Of a stretch of DNA of 64,000 nucleotides, positions 18,699-27,423 are shown in pieces. The notes below the pieces were generated by a model, which saw only the letters and a list, made by a program, of their open reading frames with translations, did not search any database and had not been told where the DNA came from. Within the stretch, counting starts at the first letter, position 1. Every line of letters begins with the position of its first letter. The position numbers and the translations under genes were made by a program. Location of the stretch: NCBI RefSeq assembly GCF_000518265.1, contig NZ_KI912411.1, forward strand, positions 248,001 through 312,000, read 5' to 3'. This DNA is from Actinomadura oligospora ATCC 43269 (lineage in GTDB: Bacteria; Actinomycetota; Actinomycetes; Streptosporangiales; Streptosporangiaceae).

Positions 18699-18903
18699 TC
18701 GGTCACGGAGCGCATGACGCGAGCTGGTGCCACGACACCTCGTTCTCAGGCACCCAGCGAGGGAAGAGTAGACGGACTCCTCAGACGGTGCAGGCGTCAC
18801 CCTGAGCAGCCCAGACGCCATCCCATGCCCATGGTGCAGCATGGCTCCACCCCGCCTGCGCCCGCAGCCGTCAGCGCGAGCGGGCGGGCGGGCTGCTGCG
18901 AAG

Positions 18904-19383
18904 ATGTCGCTCGTGACTTCTGATAGCCGATGCCATCAGCACCTGAATCTTCTGGCCGGGATCGGGACGGCTGGGCAGCCGGTCCATGAACAGGTTCCCG
19001 CGGCGCAGGTCGCAGGTGGCCGCTATCGCTTGGAGGCGACCCCCGCCCTGGTCGACGGCTGCGCCGCTGGAGACCTGGTTGAAATTGATCATGCTGGACG
19101 GGTCAGTGTCATTGAGCGGGGCGGGAACCTGGCCGTCCAGTCCTTCAGCGAGCACGATGCGTTCGACGTTGATCAGGTCGAAACGTTGCGAGAAGCGTGG
19201 GCGGTGGAAGGCGGACTGGTCGAAGCCCCGCCCCACCTTCGGTTCGTGGTCGTCACGGTTCCAGCGCGGATCGGCTTTCCTCGCATTGAGGCGATCACGA
19301 ACCGGTGGTCGGAGACCACGGGAAGCGGCTGGTCCTTCGGCAATGTCTTCGATAAGGAAGGGACGCCCCTCAACTGGTGGTAG
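18904..19383 (+). CDS. DUF4265-like protein
   Basis: 159 residues from ATG at 18904 (MSLVTSDSRCHQHLNLLAGI). The middle part, QVAGGRYRLEATPALVDGCA then AGDLVEIDHAGRVSVIERGG and NLAVQSFS, has the pattern of the DUF4265 family, small soluble proteins of unknown function common in actinomycetes. The family assignment is from memory of this pattern and is moderately secure. The C-terminus GNVFDKEGTPLNWW is also family-like. A GTG five codons in is an alternative start. The stop lies only 37 bp before the IS5-family insertion. Confidence 0.75.
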   Translation: MSLVTSDSRCHQHLNLLAGIGTAGQPVHEQVPAAQVAGGRYRLEATPALVDGCAAGDLVEIDHAGRVSVIERGGNLAVQSFSEHDAFDVDQVETLREAWAVEGGLVEAPPHLRFVVVTVPARIGFPRIEAITNRWSETTGSGWSFGNVFDKEGTPLNWW

Positions 19384-19419
19384 GCGTCAGGCTCCTTCTA
19401 GACACTCAGACCAAAGGCT

Positions 19420-20352
19420 CTAGAGGGTGTCTGAGAAGGTTCAGGCTGGGGCACCGGTGAGCCGGTGCAGCAGGATCATGCTCATCGCGAGGTAGATGAC
19501 GTTTTCCGAGGTGGCGGCCAGGTATTCGTAGTCCTTGGAGAGTCGGCGGTACTTGCCCAGCCAGGCGAAGGTCCGCTCGATCACCCACCGGCGCTGCACC
19601 AGCGCGACCGCCGGGACCGGCGGTGGCGGTGTTCCGGCCTTGGTCCAAGTGCCGCGTCCGCTGCCGTCACGACGCACCACGATCTGGATGTCGACGTCGA
19701 GCTTGTCACGGGTCCAGTCGTGGAACGCCTGGCCGCGGTAGCCCTGGTCGGCCCACACGCGCGCAAGTCGAGGCAGGTCGGGGCGGGTGCGTGCCAGCAG
19801 CACCAACGCACCGTCCCGGTCGCTGACATTCGCGGGGCTGACGCAGACGCCCAGCACGGTCCCGAAGGTGTCGGTCAGCACGTGCCGCTTGATTCCTGGC
19901 ACCTTCTTCGCGCCGTCGTACCCGTGCAGGCCGCCCCGGTCGGTGGCCTGTACGCTCTGGCTGTCCAGGATGCCCGCGCTGGGCGTCGCCTCCCGCCCCC
20001 GATACCTGCGTTCGTGTTCCCGCAGGTGAACCAGCAACCGCTCCCACAGGCCAGCGATCCGCCAGGCCCGCCAGTAGTGATAGACCGTCTGCCACGGCGG
20101 CAGGTCACACGGAAGCATCCGCCAAGCACATCCCGACCACACCCAGTAGGCCAGCGCATTCACGATCTCGCGCCGCGAATGCATCAGCGGGCGACCACGC
20201 GGCTTCGGAGGCGGGATCAGTGGGGCGACCAGCGCCCACTCGCCATCGGACAGGTCAGTTGGATACCGGTGACGGACCAACGTCACGCCCTCCACACTCA
20301 GGACGCGGCACCACCGGCATGCCCGACCTGAATCTTCTCAGACACCCTCTAG
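19420..20352. mobile_element. IS5-family insertion sequence with CTAG target duplication
   Basis: The element spans 19424-20348 (925 bp). The ends are inverted repeats: AGGGTGTCTGAGAAGGTTCA at the left and, on the opposite strand, AGGGTGTCTGAGAAGATTCA at the right, with one mismatch. Both ends are flanked by CTAG (19420-19423 and 20349-20352), which reads as a 4-bp target duplication, although CTAG is itself palindromic. One full-length transposase gene fills the interior. CTAG targeting fits the IS427/IS112-like branch of IS5. The copy looks intact and recent. Confidence 0.93.
19441..20295 (-). CDS. IS5-family transposase
   Basis: DDE transposase of 284 residues from GTG at 20295. The N-terminal DUF4096-like part is RYPTDLSDGEWALVAPLIPP and the first catalytic Asp lies in AGILDSQSVQATDRGG. 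The second Asp is in VWADQGYRGQAFHDW, and the catalytic Glu sits in WVIERTFAWLGKYRRLSKDY with its usual Y(2)R(3)E(6)K context. All three residues are present and the frame is uninterrupted, unlike many IS5 members that need a -1 frameshift. It occupies nearly the whole element. Confidence 0.95.
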   Translation of the reverse strand: MEGVTLVRHRYPTDLSDGEWALVAPLIPPPKPRGRPLMHSRREIVNALAYWVWSGCAWRMLPCDLPPWQTVYHYWRAWRIAGLWERLLVHLREHERRYRGREATPSAGILDSQSVQATDRGGLHGYDGAKKVPGIKRHVLTDTFGTVLGVCVSPANVSDRDGALVLLARTRPDLPRLARVWADQGYRGQAFHDWTRDKLDVDIQIVVRRDGSGRGTWTKAGTPPPPVPAVALVQRRWVIERTFAWLGKYRRLSKDYEYLAATSENVIYLAMSMILLHRLTGAPA

Positions 20353-20501
20353 TCCCATCGGCATGCCAGGTCGCGACCACCTCCGTCGATGCTGCCGGGA
20401 TCTCGGCGAGGGCGGGCCGGTGACTTCCCTCACGCCCACGTCTGACGGGAGTCCGCGATGGCAGCGAAACGACGAAGGCGTCCAGGCTCCCTGCGTTTCG
20501 G

Positions 20502-21839
20502 TCAGCGGACGTCCACGTAGTCGGCGGCCTGGACGGGCAGGTCGAGGATGTCGCCTGCGAAGACCGCATGCCAGGTGCCGTCCTGCTTGGCGGTGAAGGC
20601 CCTGGTGAAAGCACCGTGGGCATCGGTGCGGACCGTGGCCATGCCGACCCACTTCTTCGATCCGCGCGCCTGGAAGTAGATCTTCACCGTGCGCTTGCCG
20701 AGGGCCTTCCCGCCGGGCGCGAGCAGCGTCCCACGCGCGGTGAGTTTGTGTCCCTTCCGCACGGGATCGGGTTTGGCGGACAGCCGCAACATCGTGACAT
20801 ATCGGACGTCCAGGTGCACGTTGTAGGACACGCCGCCCGTCTGGTCGCTGCTCGGGTCGATCCGCGCGAACCATGTCCCGCGCTCACCCGCCTTCGAGGT
20901 GTGTTTGACCGACGCCGTGCCGTCGCCGCCGGTCCTGCCGGACGCGATCAGTCGGGCCGGGTCGCCGGAGTCGGGACGGAAGTACAGCTTGAACGGCTCG
21001 TCGGGCAGTGGCCACGTCACGACAGAGTCGTAGTTCGCGTCCGGGAAGCGACGAATGCTGGTGACCACCTGGAAGGTGGACGGCCGTCCCGGGACGGGGC
21101 GGCTCTCGGGCGCATATAGCCAGATCGACGTCGGGTGGACGGCCCGGATCGGCGTCGGAGCCGTTGAGGTCAGCTGGTCGTACTCGTACGCTTCGGAGTA
21201 CAGCGTCGCCACCCAGCTCGCGCTGTCGCGGATCTGGATCTTGCCGGAGAACCCGGCATCGGCCCCGACTCGCATACCGGCGATGTTGTTGACGGGCGAG
21301 TTCAGCGCCTGCACACCGACAATGCCAACGAACGGCCGCCATCCGCCGGACGTCAGAACCTCGGCGCGCCCGGACACCGTCACCCAGCCGCCCATCTTGG
21401 AGCTCGCGGGCAGCGGGTTCAGGCTGAGCCGGGTCGGGCGCTGCGTGATCGTGAACCGGTAGTCGGCACAGCCCTTGGCGTAGGTGGCGTCGAGGTCGCT
21501 ACAGGCGGTTAGCACGCGGTAGCCAGGATTGGTCATGGTGACGGTGAATCGACCGTCGGCGTCGGTGCTCGTCTTGTCCTGCGAGCGACCATCGGCGAAC
21601 ACCCGGACCGTGTGCCCCGGCAACGGCACCAACGTCCCGTCCGCCTGCCGCTGCATCAACCTGCCGGACACCGTGACCTGCCGGTGGTCGTAGTCGAGAT
21701 GGTCGGCACTCGCCGCCGTCTCCACGATCTGCGTCGCAACACCCGCCCGTACCGGCGAGGCCAGAGCGGTACCGGACGCCAGCGAACCCACGCCGACCAA
21801 ACTGACAGTGAGAACAACGCCGAAGCGGCGCATGCGCAT
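20502..21839 (-). CDS. Secreted protein with Ig-like / carboxypeptidase-regulatory-like repeats
   Basis: 445 residues from ATG at 21839, preceded by GGAGACCTT. The signal peptide (MRMRRFGVVLTVSLVGVGSL to ALASPVRA) predicts export. The mature chain is built of repeated beta-sandwich units, each with a VTVSGRL/VTVSGRA/LTARGTL opening and a later DADGRFTV-type turn. Examples are VTVSGRLMQRQADGTLVPLP with TDADGRFTVTMTNPG, and LTARGTLLAPGGKALGKRTV with TDAHGAFTRAFTAKQDG. This is the pattern of actinobacterial secreted proteins with unknown ligand. There is no sortase or membrane anchor at the C-terminus. It stands alone next to the insertion sequence. Confidence 0.83.
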   Translation of the reverse strand: MRMRRFGVVLTVSLVGVGSLASGTALASPVRAGVATQIVETAASADHLDYDHRQVTVSGRLMQRQADGTLVPLPGHTVRVFADGRSQDKTSTDADGRFTVTMTNPGYRVLTACSDLDATYAKGCADYRFTITQRPTRLSLNPLPASSKMGGWVTVSGRAEVLTSGGWRPFVGIVGVQALNSPVNNIAGMRVGADAGFSGKIQIRDSASWVATLYSEAYEYDQLTSTAPTPIRAVHPTSIWLYAPESRPVPGRPSTFQVVTSIRRFPDANYDSVVTWPLPDEPFKLYFRPDSGDPARLIASGRTGGDGTASVKHTSKAGERGTWFARIDPSSDQTGGVSYNVHLDVRYVTMLRLSAKPDPVRKGHKLTARGTLLAPGGKALGKRTVKIYFQARGSKKWVGMATVRTDAHGAFTRAFTAKQDGTWHAVFAGDILDLPVQAADYVDVR

Positions 21840-22464
21840 AAGGTCTCCTCGGTGTTCCGCGCACAGTGACGCCCCCCGGCCCGAAACGCGCGAAGGCAGC
21901 ACAGAATCTCAGAGACCACCCATATCCACAAGATCAACAACGCTTTCCAGGTCAGGCCAACACCTATGGCCCCCTGCCGTTTCTGCTCACACCTGTGATC
22001 GGTCCGGATGAACCGCCGGTTGAGCCTCTGCCGAGGTTTATGAAGGAAGCCAGACCTCCTGTCCTCAGGGCACGCGGCTGTTGAACCACCAGGTCCCTCG
22101 CCATCCGCTGGCCTTCAGCGAGTGCCGGTGAGGGGTTCGGCAGGAGAGGACGAGCAGACCGATATCGCGGGCTCACCATGGTTTCGGCTCCTGCGGACTC
22201 CTGACGGAGTCACCTGGCGAGGAGTGACCCGACCAAGTCCCGAAACCAGACGCACATGGCGGGCGTCCAGCTTCAGGGCGAATTGGTTGGTTATGCCGAT
22301 TGACTCGGCAGCGCGTGAGTGCGGAACTTCGAGCAGGGGCAGCCACTGCGAAACACTGGTGTGGTTGCTAGCGACGCCTCCCCGAACGGATGTGAGCGTC
22401 CAGGTCTGTGCAGGTCGTCGGTCACGACCGGATTCACCGGAGATCACTCCGGACTCGAGGTGAT
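21840..22464. other. Gene-poor region between the Ig-like protein and the mobilisation genes
   Basis: About 625 bp. Short open frames exist on both strands (for example 22122-22463 plus and 22115-22468 minus), but their translations show no recognisable family, signal peptide or plausible start context. The stretch is somewhat less GC-biased at third positions than its neighbours, which suits imported or decayed DNA. Nothing else is supported. Confidence 0.4.
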
Positions 22465-24250
22465 TCACCTCGCTCCCCTACTGCGTCGGGAACGGTCAGT
22501 GCCGGGCACGCCAGCCGTCGGAGGTCGAGGAATACTCAGGGGCGGCGGGGCCCAGGCGTGTGGAACGTCCGCCATCGCGACGGTCACGGGGCTTGGCTGT
22601 CGCGGTTCGTCGTGAACGAACCAGGGTGTGCGGTCGTGCGCGGGCTTGGAGAGGTGCGTACATGCGGCCTTTGCAGCGTCACTTTGTGCTTGGTGACGGT
22701 GGAGATGGTGCAGGTCGCCGATGGTGTCGATGAGGGTCAGCAGCACGGCTGCGAGTGCTGCGAGGATCTGAAGACCAGGGCTACCGCTGGTTCGGACCAC
22801 GGCCAGGATGCGGGCCGCGCTCCGGAGTCGGTTCCCGCTGGGCGTGGGGTGTGGGATGCGGCCGTAGGGTGCGCGGGCGGCGAGGTCGTAGGCGTCCGCC
22901 GCCTGGCCCAGGTGGTGGTTGCCGGTCGCCTCGGCCGCGGAGCGGAGGAGGTCGGCGGTCGCCCAGCAGGCGTCGCGTGCCGCGTGGGGATTGGTGACGG
23001 TGTGGCGGCGGATCTCGGCGGTGGCGAACTCGGCTGCGCGGGCGACGTCGCGGTAGATCGCACGGCGTTCTTCGGCCGAGAGTTCGATGGCTGGTGTCGG
23101 GGATGGGGGTCGGTCCCAGGCCCGGCGCAGGTTCGTCCAGGACAGGCCCTCTGCGAGTTCGCCTCCGGAGTACCAGGCGGGGCGGCCTTGGGCGTCATGG
23201 TGGTCTGGGAGGGTGACGGTATACCCGGTGATCACACCGGGGTCTTGGACGCGGTGCCTGGTCTGGACGATGACCCCTGCGGCGTCCAGGTGGGCGAGGA
23301 AGTCTGCGGTGGTCCGGGCCCTGTCCGCGGCTTGACGAACGGTGGTCCGGAGGCAAGCGCGGACGGTTCGTCCGTCCAGGCCTCGTCCGGATACCGGTGG
23401 AACGACCGTGGACCAGCGCGATCGGAGTTTGGGCAAGGTCAGGTCGGCGGCGAGTTTGCCGCCGCCGTACCAGACCACTGGTCCTGTGGCCTTCCGATAG
23501 CTCGGCAGCGCGACCGCGTAGCCGGGTCGCCTGGTCTGGGTGGTCTTGGCTGTAGCGGTGGCGGACCAGTACCCCGGCCTCGCGCAGCCGCTCGAAGAAC
23601 TCGGCCTCCGTCCGTGCGGTGGCGGCTGCGTCCTGGACGTGGCGGCGGAGAGTGGAGCGGGATCCTCCTGCCAAGCCGAGATGCCGAGTCTTCTGCATTT
23701 CGCCGCGGGTGGGGCGGCGGACGGCGGTCCAGTCCGCCGGGGCGGTCCGCCGTAGTCCGAGTTCGTCTTCCGCCGCGCGACAGGCGTCCCGGATCAGGTA
23801 TCCGTTCTGCCAGATGTTCGGACGAATGCCGTCGGTGCGGGCCAGCGTGGCGGCCACGTGGATGTGGTCGTCGGCGTGCCGGACGGCGATCCAGCGGACG
23901 CCGTTGGGGTCGCCCTCCGGCGCGAGTCCGAGACGGTCCATCATCTGGTCAGCGATCCGCGCCCATTGCGCATCGGTCAGGACCGGGTCCTCGGGCGCGG
24001 CACGCAGGGACAGGTGCCAGACGGGTTTGTCGTAGTTCCGGTCCCCCAGCAGCTTCACAGGGTGTGTGAGCAGTGCACCGAGTCGGCGAACGTCTCGCGT
24101 TCCGTCCTGCCGCCACGGAGGTTCGAGCTCTGCGGGATCGCGGAATCCGGTGACAACGTGGGCGTCTTGGTGCTCGCCGTTGTTGCCGGGGCCGAACAGG
24201 TAGCGCAATAGCCTGTCCACCCGGTTGCCCTGTACCACCCGGCCGATCAC
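22465..24250 (-). pseudogene. MobA/VirD2-type relaxase, split by one frameshift
   Basis: Relaxases nick the transfer origin of mobile plasmids or integrative elements. From GTG at 24250 the first frame reads VIGRVVQGNRVDRLLRYLFG and carries the metal-binding HUH-type motif RHADDHIHVAATL. It runs to VLVRHRYSQDHPDQ near 23540, where the text turns to nonsense. In the frame one base further on, the expected continuation RRPGYAVALPSYRKATGPVV and WYGGGKLAADLTLPKLRSRW begins, then a duplicated related block (GVITGYTVTLPDHHDAQGRP, WYSGGELAEGLSWTNLRRAW) and a helical C-terminus to 22465. A single +1 shift between about 23530 and 23560 would restore about 595 residues, so it is either a recent mutation or a sequencing error. 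Confidence 0.85.
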
Positions 24251-24272
24251 GCCTGCTGTCCAGGTCGCCTGG

Positions 24273-24701
24273 TCACGGCAGGTGCCTGCAGATCTCGTCG
24301 GCCACCCGATCGACCTTGTCGACCACCTGAGCGCAGGCATGGGCGTGTGCGGCGAGCTGCTGCGTCAGTTCCCCCGAACCCAGCTCCGTGATGGCCTGGT
24401 TGAGGTTCACGCTCAGCTGCCGGACTTGCCCGCCGACGTGCATCAGCTCCTCCAGGAGCACGCGGAGTTCGGCGTGACCTGGCTGGCGGATTCCCTTTGC
24501 CTCTGACATCACCGTGTGCGCGACGAATGCTCTGACGGCCCAGTGCGGGCGGTGCGCGGCCTCCCGGACGTCTGCGTACTCCTGCTGGGACAGCTTGATG
24601 GTGATCTTCTTGTCTCGGGGTGGCGACTGTGGCCTGCGGCGGTTCTGGTCGGCGCCACGTCTTCTCTTCGGTGTCTGCTCGGAGGTTCGTTGTTCTGGCA
24701 A
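24273..24701 (-). CDS. MobC-like relaxosome accessory protein
   Basis: 142 residues from TTG at 24701, chosen because GTGGAGGGCAGCA lies just upstream; longer in-frame options add unlike residues. A basic N-terminus (KRRRGADQNRRRPQSPPRDK) leads to a ribbon-helix-helix-type segment KKITIKLSQQEYADVREAAH. The MobC-typical C-terminal helical region QVRQLSVNLNQAITELGSGE follows. MobC proteins help relaxases open DNA at oriT. It ends 22 bp before the relaxase start on the same strand, the standard mobC-relaxase order. It implies a mobilisable element is or was integrated here. Confidence 0.82.
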   Translation of the reverse strand: MPEQRTSEQTPKRRRGADQNRRRPQSPPRDKKITIKLSQQEYADVREAAHRPHWAVRAFVAHTVMSEAKGIRQPGHAELRVLLEELMHVGGQVRQLSVNLNQAITELGSGELTQQLAAHAHACAQVVDKVDRVADEICRHLP

Positions 24702-25770
24702 TGCTGCCCTCCACACGAGATCGCGCAATCGGGTCCGCGCTCCCCGGCGCGCTCGGCCAGAGAGCGAGAGTTCTGAGACTTCATTTCTTGTCCCGCCGGA
24801 GCCAGAGCTCGTGTGAGCGGCTACGGCCCACACGCTCGCGTTCAACTCGCACAGCCCTCACTGCGGCGCTCACCAGGAGCGCGTCGAGGCATGCGGAACG
24901 CTCCGCGGAAAGTGGGAGTGATAGCGAAACGCCGACGTTGGCGGGGAGCTCGGCATGTGCCGCCACTACGAGGCTGAGCAGGTCAGCCGGGAGATCTTCC
25001 CGTGGAGGGAGTTCGGCGGACGCCGGTCACGTTGGCGAACGAACGGCATCTCGCGTTGCGCGCCGAGTCGTCCTCGCTGGTGCTGGCGAGCTGTTCGTTC
25101 GGAAGCTCCTGCTCGAGGAGCTTGCCGTTCTGCTCGACAGGCCTAGGAACCGCTCGCGGGGGTCGCAAGCGCTCTGAAGCGTGTGGTCATCGTTCGGAGT
25201 ACCGAACTCGCTCATGAAGAAGTTCCCCAATCAGGCTGAATCCGCTCATCTGGGCCTTCCTTCCTCGTGAGACTGGACGCCGATAATGTTCAGAGGTGAA
25301 GTAGTGCGCTCTGCGCTCCATACTCCACCACACGAAACACAGAGTCAACAATCAGGTTCACCGTGTAGCAGGACCGGGCCCCTCCTCAGGAGACGGATCA
25401 ATGCCCTGCCATCCACTCACGCTCGCCCATCTTCGATGCATGACTCGAAGTCCTTTATGTAATGTTTTGTCTTGATTATTAGGGGGCGAATTGTGGTGGT
25501 TTGGTGGGATGGTCGCGCTGTGGGCGGGCAGGGGTGGGTGACTGGAGGGGCAGGGGTCGGTGGCGGGGTGGTTGGGCTGGTCGGCGGCCGGATTCGGACG
25601 GGGCGTTGTGGGGGTAGGGCACTTGTGTGAAAGTTGGCTCATCGCTGGCCTCACCTTCATCATTCCTGAGCTTGACTGGCGTTCATGACCGATGCCCGGT
25701 CACCGTCTTCGGCAGCCGGAATGCTGATTTGTGTCGGGGAGTCGCATATTTAGCTTCGGGGAGCCGTCTG
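24702..25770. other. Long non-coding region between the mobilisation module and the PLD operon
   Basis: About 1.07 kb without a convincing gene. The part next to mobC (24702-25250) is where an oriT would be expected, but I found no decisive inverted repeat. Fragments such as 25027-25230 on the minus strand look weakly protein-like in alternating frames and could be a decayed small gene. At 25441-25490 there is a distinctly AT-rich patch (CTTTATGTAATGTTTTGTCT), which stands out in this genome. At 25495-25620 the plus strand becomes almost purely G/T. The PLD operon promoter should lie in the last 300 bp. Confidence 0.5.
25522..25538 (+). other. Potential G-quadruplex motif in a G/T-rich tract
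   Basis: The sequence GGGCGGGCAGGGGTGGG has four G-runs separated by one- or two-base loops, a canonical intramolecular G-quadruplex motif. It sits in a strongly strand-biased G/T-rich tract (about 25495-25620) some 235 bp before the PLD gene, in the non-template strand of that operon. A regulatory or R-loop role is inference. Confidence 0.6.
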
Positions 25771-27423
25771 GTGGCTGATATCGATGCTCTGATGAAGAAG
25801 TACTTCGTTCAGCCGGAGGACACCGTTCCTCCTTCGGAGCCGCTGCCTGCCACCTTCGGGGGCTGCAAGGTCACTCCGCTGATCGACGGAACCACCTACT
25901 TCAACGACCTCAAGGCGCAGCTCGCGACCCTGGGCGTGGGATCGCCGACCGAGAACGCCAACCAGTTCATCTACATCGCCGGCTGGGACCTCCACCTGAT
26001 GGGCGGCAAGATCCTCCCCGCGCCCGGCTCGTCCGGCACCTACCTGCCGACGGTCGAGCTGGAGCAACCCTTCTCGCTCGACGGTCCCGCGGCCCCGCCC
26101 CCGGCCCCGGCCCTGGCCGGGCTGAACAAACTGCTCAAGGACAAGGCGAGGGCCGGAGTCGACGTCCGGATCCTGGGCTGGGCCTCGTTCGCCGTCATGG
26201 CCGACAACTTCGTCCAGAGCAAGGCGGTGGAACACGGGCTGGCCAATATCCGCAACGTCAACCTCGCCACCCTGGCCGCCATCCTGGACCTGCGCACCGA
26301 ACCCAAGCTCGCTGAGAAGGCCTGGGTGAACATCCTGACCCACTCCGCGGGCTCCGCCCATACCAAGCTGGTGATCCTCGGCAGCGGCAGTGGCGGCATC
26401 GGCTATACGGGCGGGCTCGACTTCGTGGGCGACCGCCACGGCTCCCAGCCGCACCCCGCCCGGCAGTGGCACGACGTGCAGGCGAAGGTCGAGGGCCCGG
26501 CGGTGCAGGCGATGCACGACTTCTTCCGCGACATGTGGAACGAGGTCAGGGGCCGGAAGGTGCGGCCCTTCCGCTTCGGCTTCACCAATCTCGACAGCCA
26601 CACGCCCGCCTCCCCCGCCCTGGCCGCGCGCACTCTGCCGACCACGCCGGCGGGCAGGCACCACGTCCAGTCTCTGCGCACCCTGCCCCAGTTCAACTAC
26701 AAGAGCAGCAACCGGCTGCCCGAGAACGACAAGATCTCGTTCGCGCCGGCCGGCGTGTTCGAGGTCCGCACCGCCTGGTTCAAGGCGATCAAGGCCGCCG
26801 ACCGCTACATCTACATCGAGGACCAAGGGTTCTGGTCGATCGAACTGATGCGCAGGCTGCGGGACGCCGTCCAGGCCAAGCCTGACCTCAAGGTGATCCT
26901 GGTCGTCGGGGTCGCCGACCCGAACGATCCGGTCTTTCCGCCGTACGGCCTGGTCGCGTTGACCCAGGGCCTGCTGAAGGGGCTGACCACCGCGCAGCGC
27001 GCCCAGGTGGCGATGTTCTCCCGCAACGTGATCGTCCACACGAAGTCCACCATCGTGGACGACCACTGGGCGATCATCGGGTCGGCCAACGCCTTCCGGC
27101 GCAGCCTCTACACCGACATCGAGCACTCGGTGGCCGTCCTCGACGAGGAAGACTCGCTGGTGCAGGTGTACCGGGTGGAGCTCTGGAGCGACTCGTTCGA
27201 GCTCCCCTTCGCCGACCAGCCGAAGATCGTCAATATCGACAAGGCGCTCAACGTCTGGAACTCCTCCTGGGGAACCTCCGGCAGCGGGGTCACCCTGCCC
27301 TCCAGCATCAAACCCGTGGCCCTGCCCACCGTGGAGAAGACGCTCACCGAGAAGGAGCAGGAGAGGTACGACATGTTCGCGGACGTCGACTCGCGCGACG
27401 CGTGGGGAGCGTGCACGTCATGA
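25771..27423 (+). CDS. Phospholipase D-superfamily protein, first gene of the giant-protein operon
   Basis: 550 residues from GTG at 25771, preceded by GGGGAG. The second HKD motif, VHTKSTIVDDHWAIIGSANA (near residue 421), is textbook HxKx4D followed by GSxN. The first, AHTKLVILGSGSGGIGYTGG then LDF (near residue 195), keeps His, Lys and the GGLD tail, but the Asp position is Gly. The family cleaves phosphodiester bonds in phospholipids or nucleic acids using both motifs across a pseudo-two-fold active site. Other PLD-like text is QFIYIAGWDLHLMGG and ADRYIYIEDQGFWSIELMRR. There is no signal peptide, so it is probably cytoplasmic unless exported by another route. Its TGA overlaps the ATG of the next gene, implying coupled translation with the giant protein. 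Confidence 0.88.
   Translation: MADIDALMKKYFVQPEDTVPPSEPLPATFGGCKVTPLIDGTTYFNDLKAQLATLGVGSPTENANQFIYIAGWDLHLMGGKILPAPGSSGTYLPTVELEQPFSLDGPAAPPPAPALAGLNKLLKDKARAGVDVRILGWASFAVMADNFVQSKAVEHGLANIRNVNLATLAAILDLRTEPKLAEKAWVNILTHSAGSAHTKLVILGSGSGGIGYTGGLDFVGDRHGSQPHPARQWHDVQAKVEGPAVQAMHDFFRDMWNEVRGRKVRPFRFGFTNLDSHTPASPALAARTLPTTPAGRHHVQSLRTLPQFNYKSSNRLPENDKISFAPAGVFEVRTAWFKAIKAADRYIYIEDQGFWSIELMRRLRDAVQAKPDLKVILVVGVADPNDPVFPPYGLVALTQGLLKGLTTAQRAQVAMFSRNVIVHTKSTIVDDHWAIIGSANAFRRSLYTDIEHSVAVLDEEDSLVQVYRVELWSDSFELPFADQPKIVNIDKALNVWNSSWGTSGSGVTLPSSIKPVALPTVEKTLTEKEQERYDMFADVDSRDAWGACTS

Noticed and set aside
21840..22464. Small ORFs at 22122-22463 (plus) and 22115-22468 (minus) as genes
   Set aside because: No family resemblance and no ribosome-binding context; the two are antisense to each other.
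25027..25230. Short minus-strand frames with partly protein-like text in the region before the PLD operon
   Set aside because: No recognisable family or start context, and the protein-like stretches switch frames; at most a decayed remnant.
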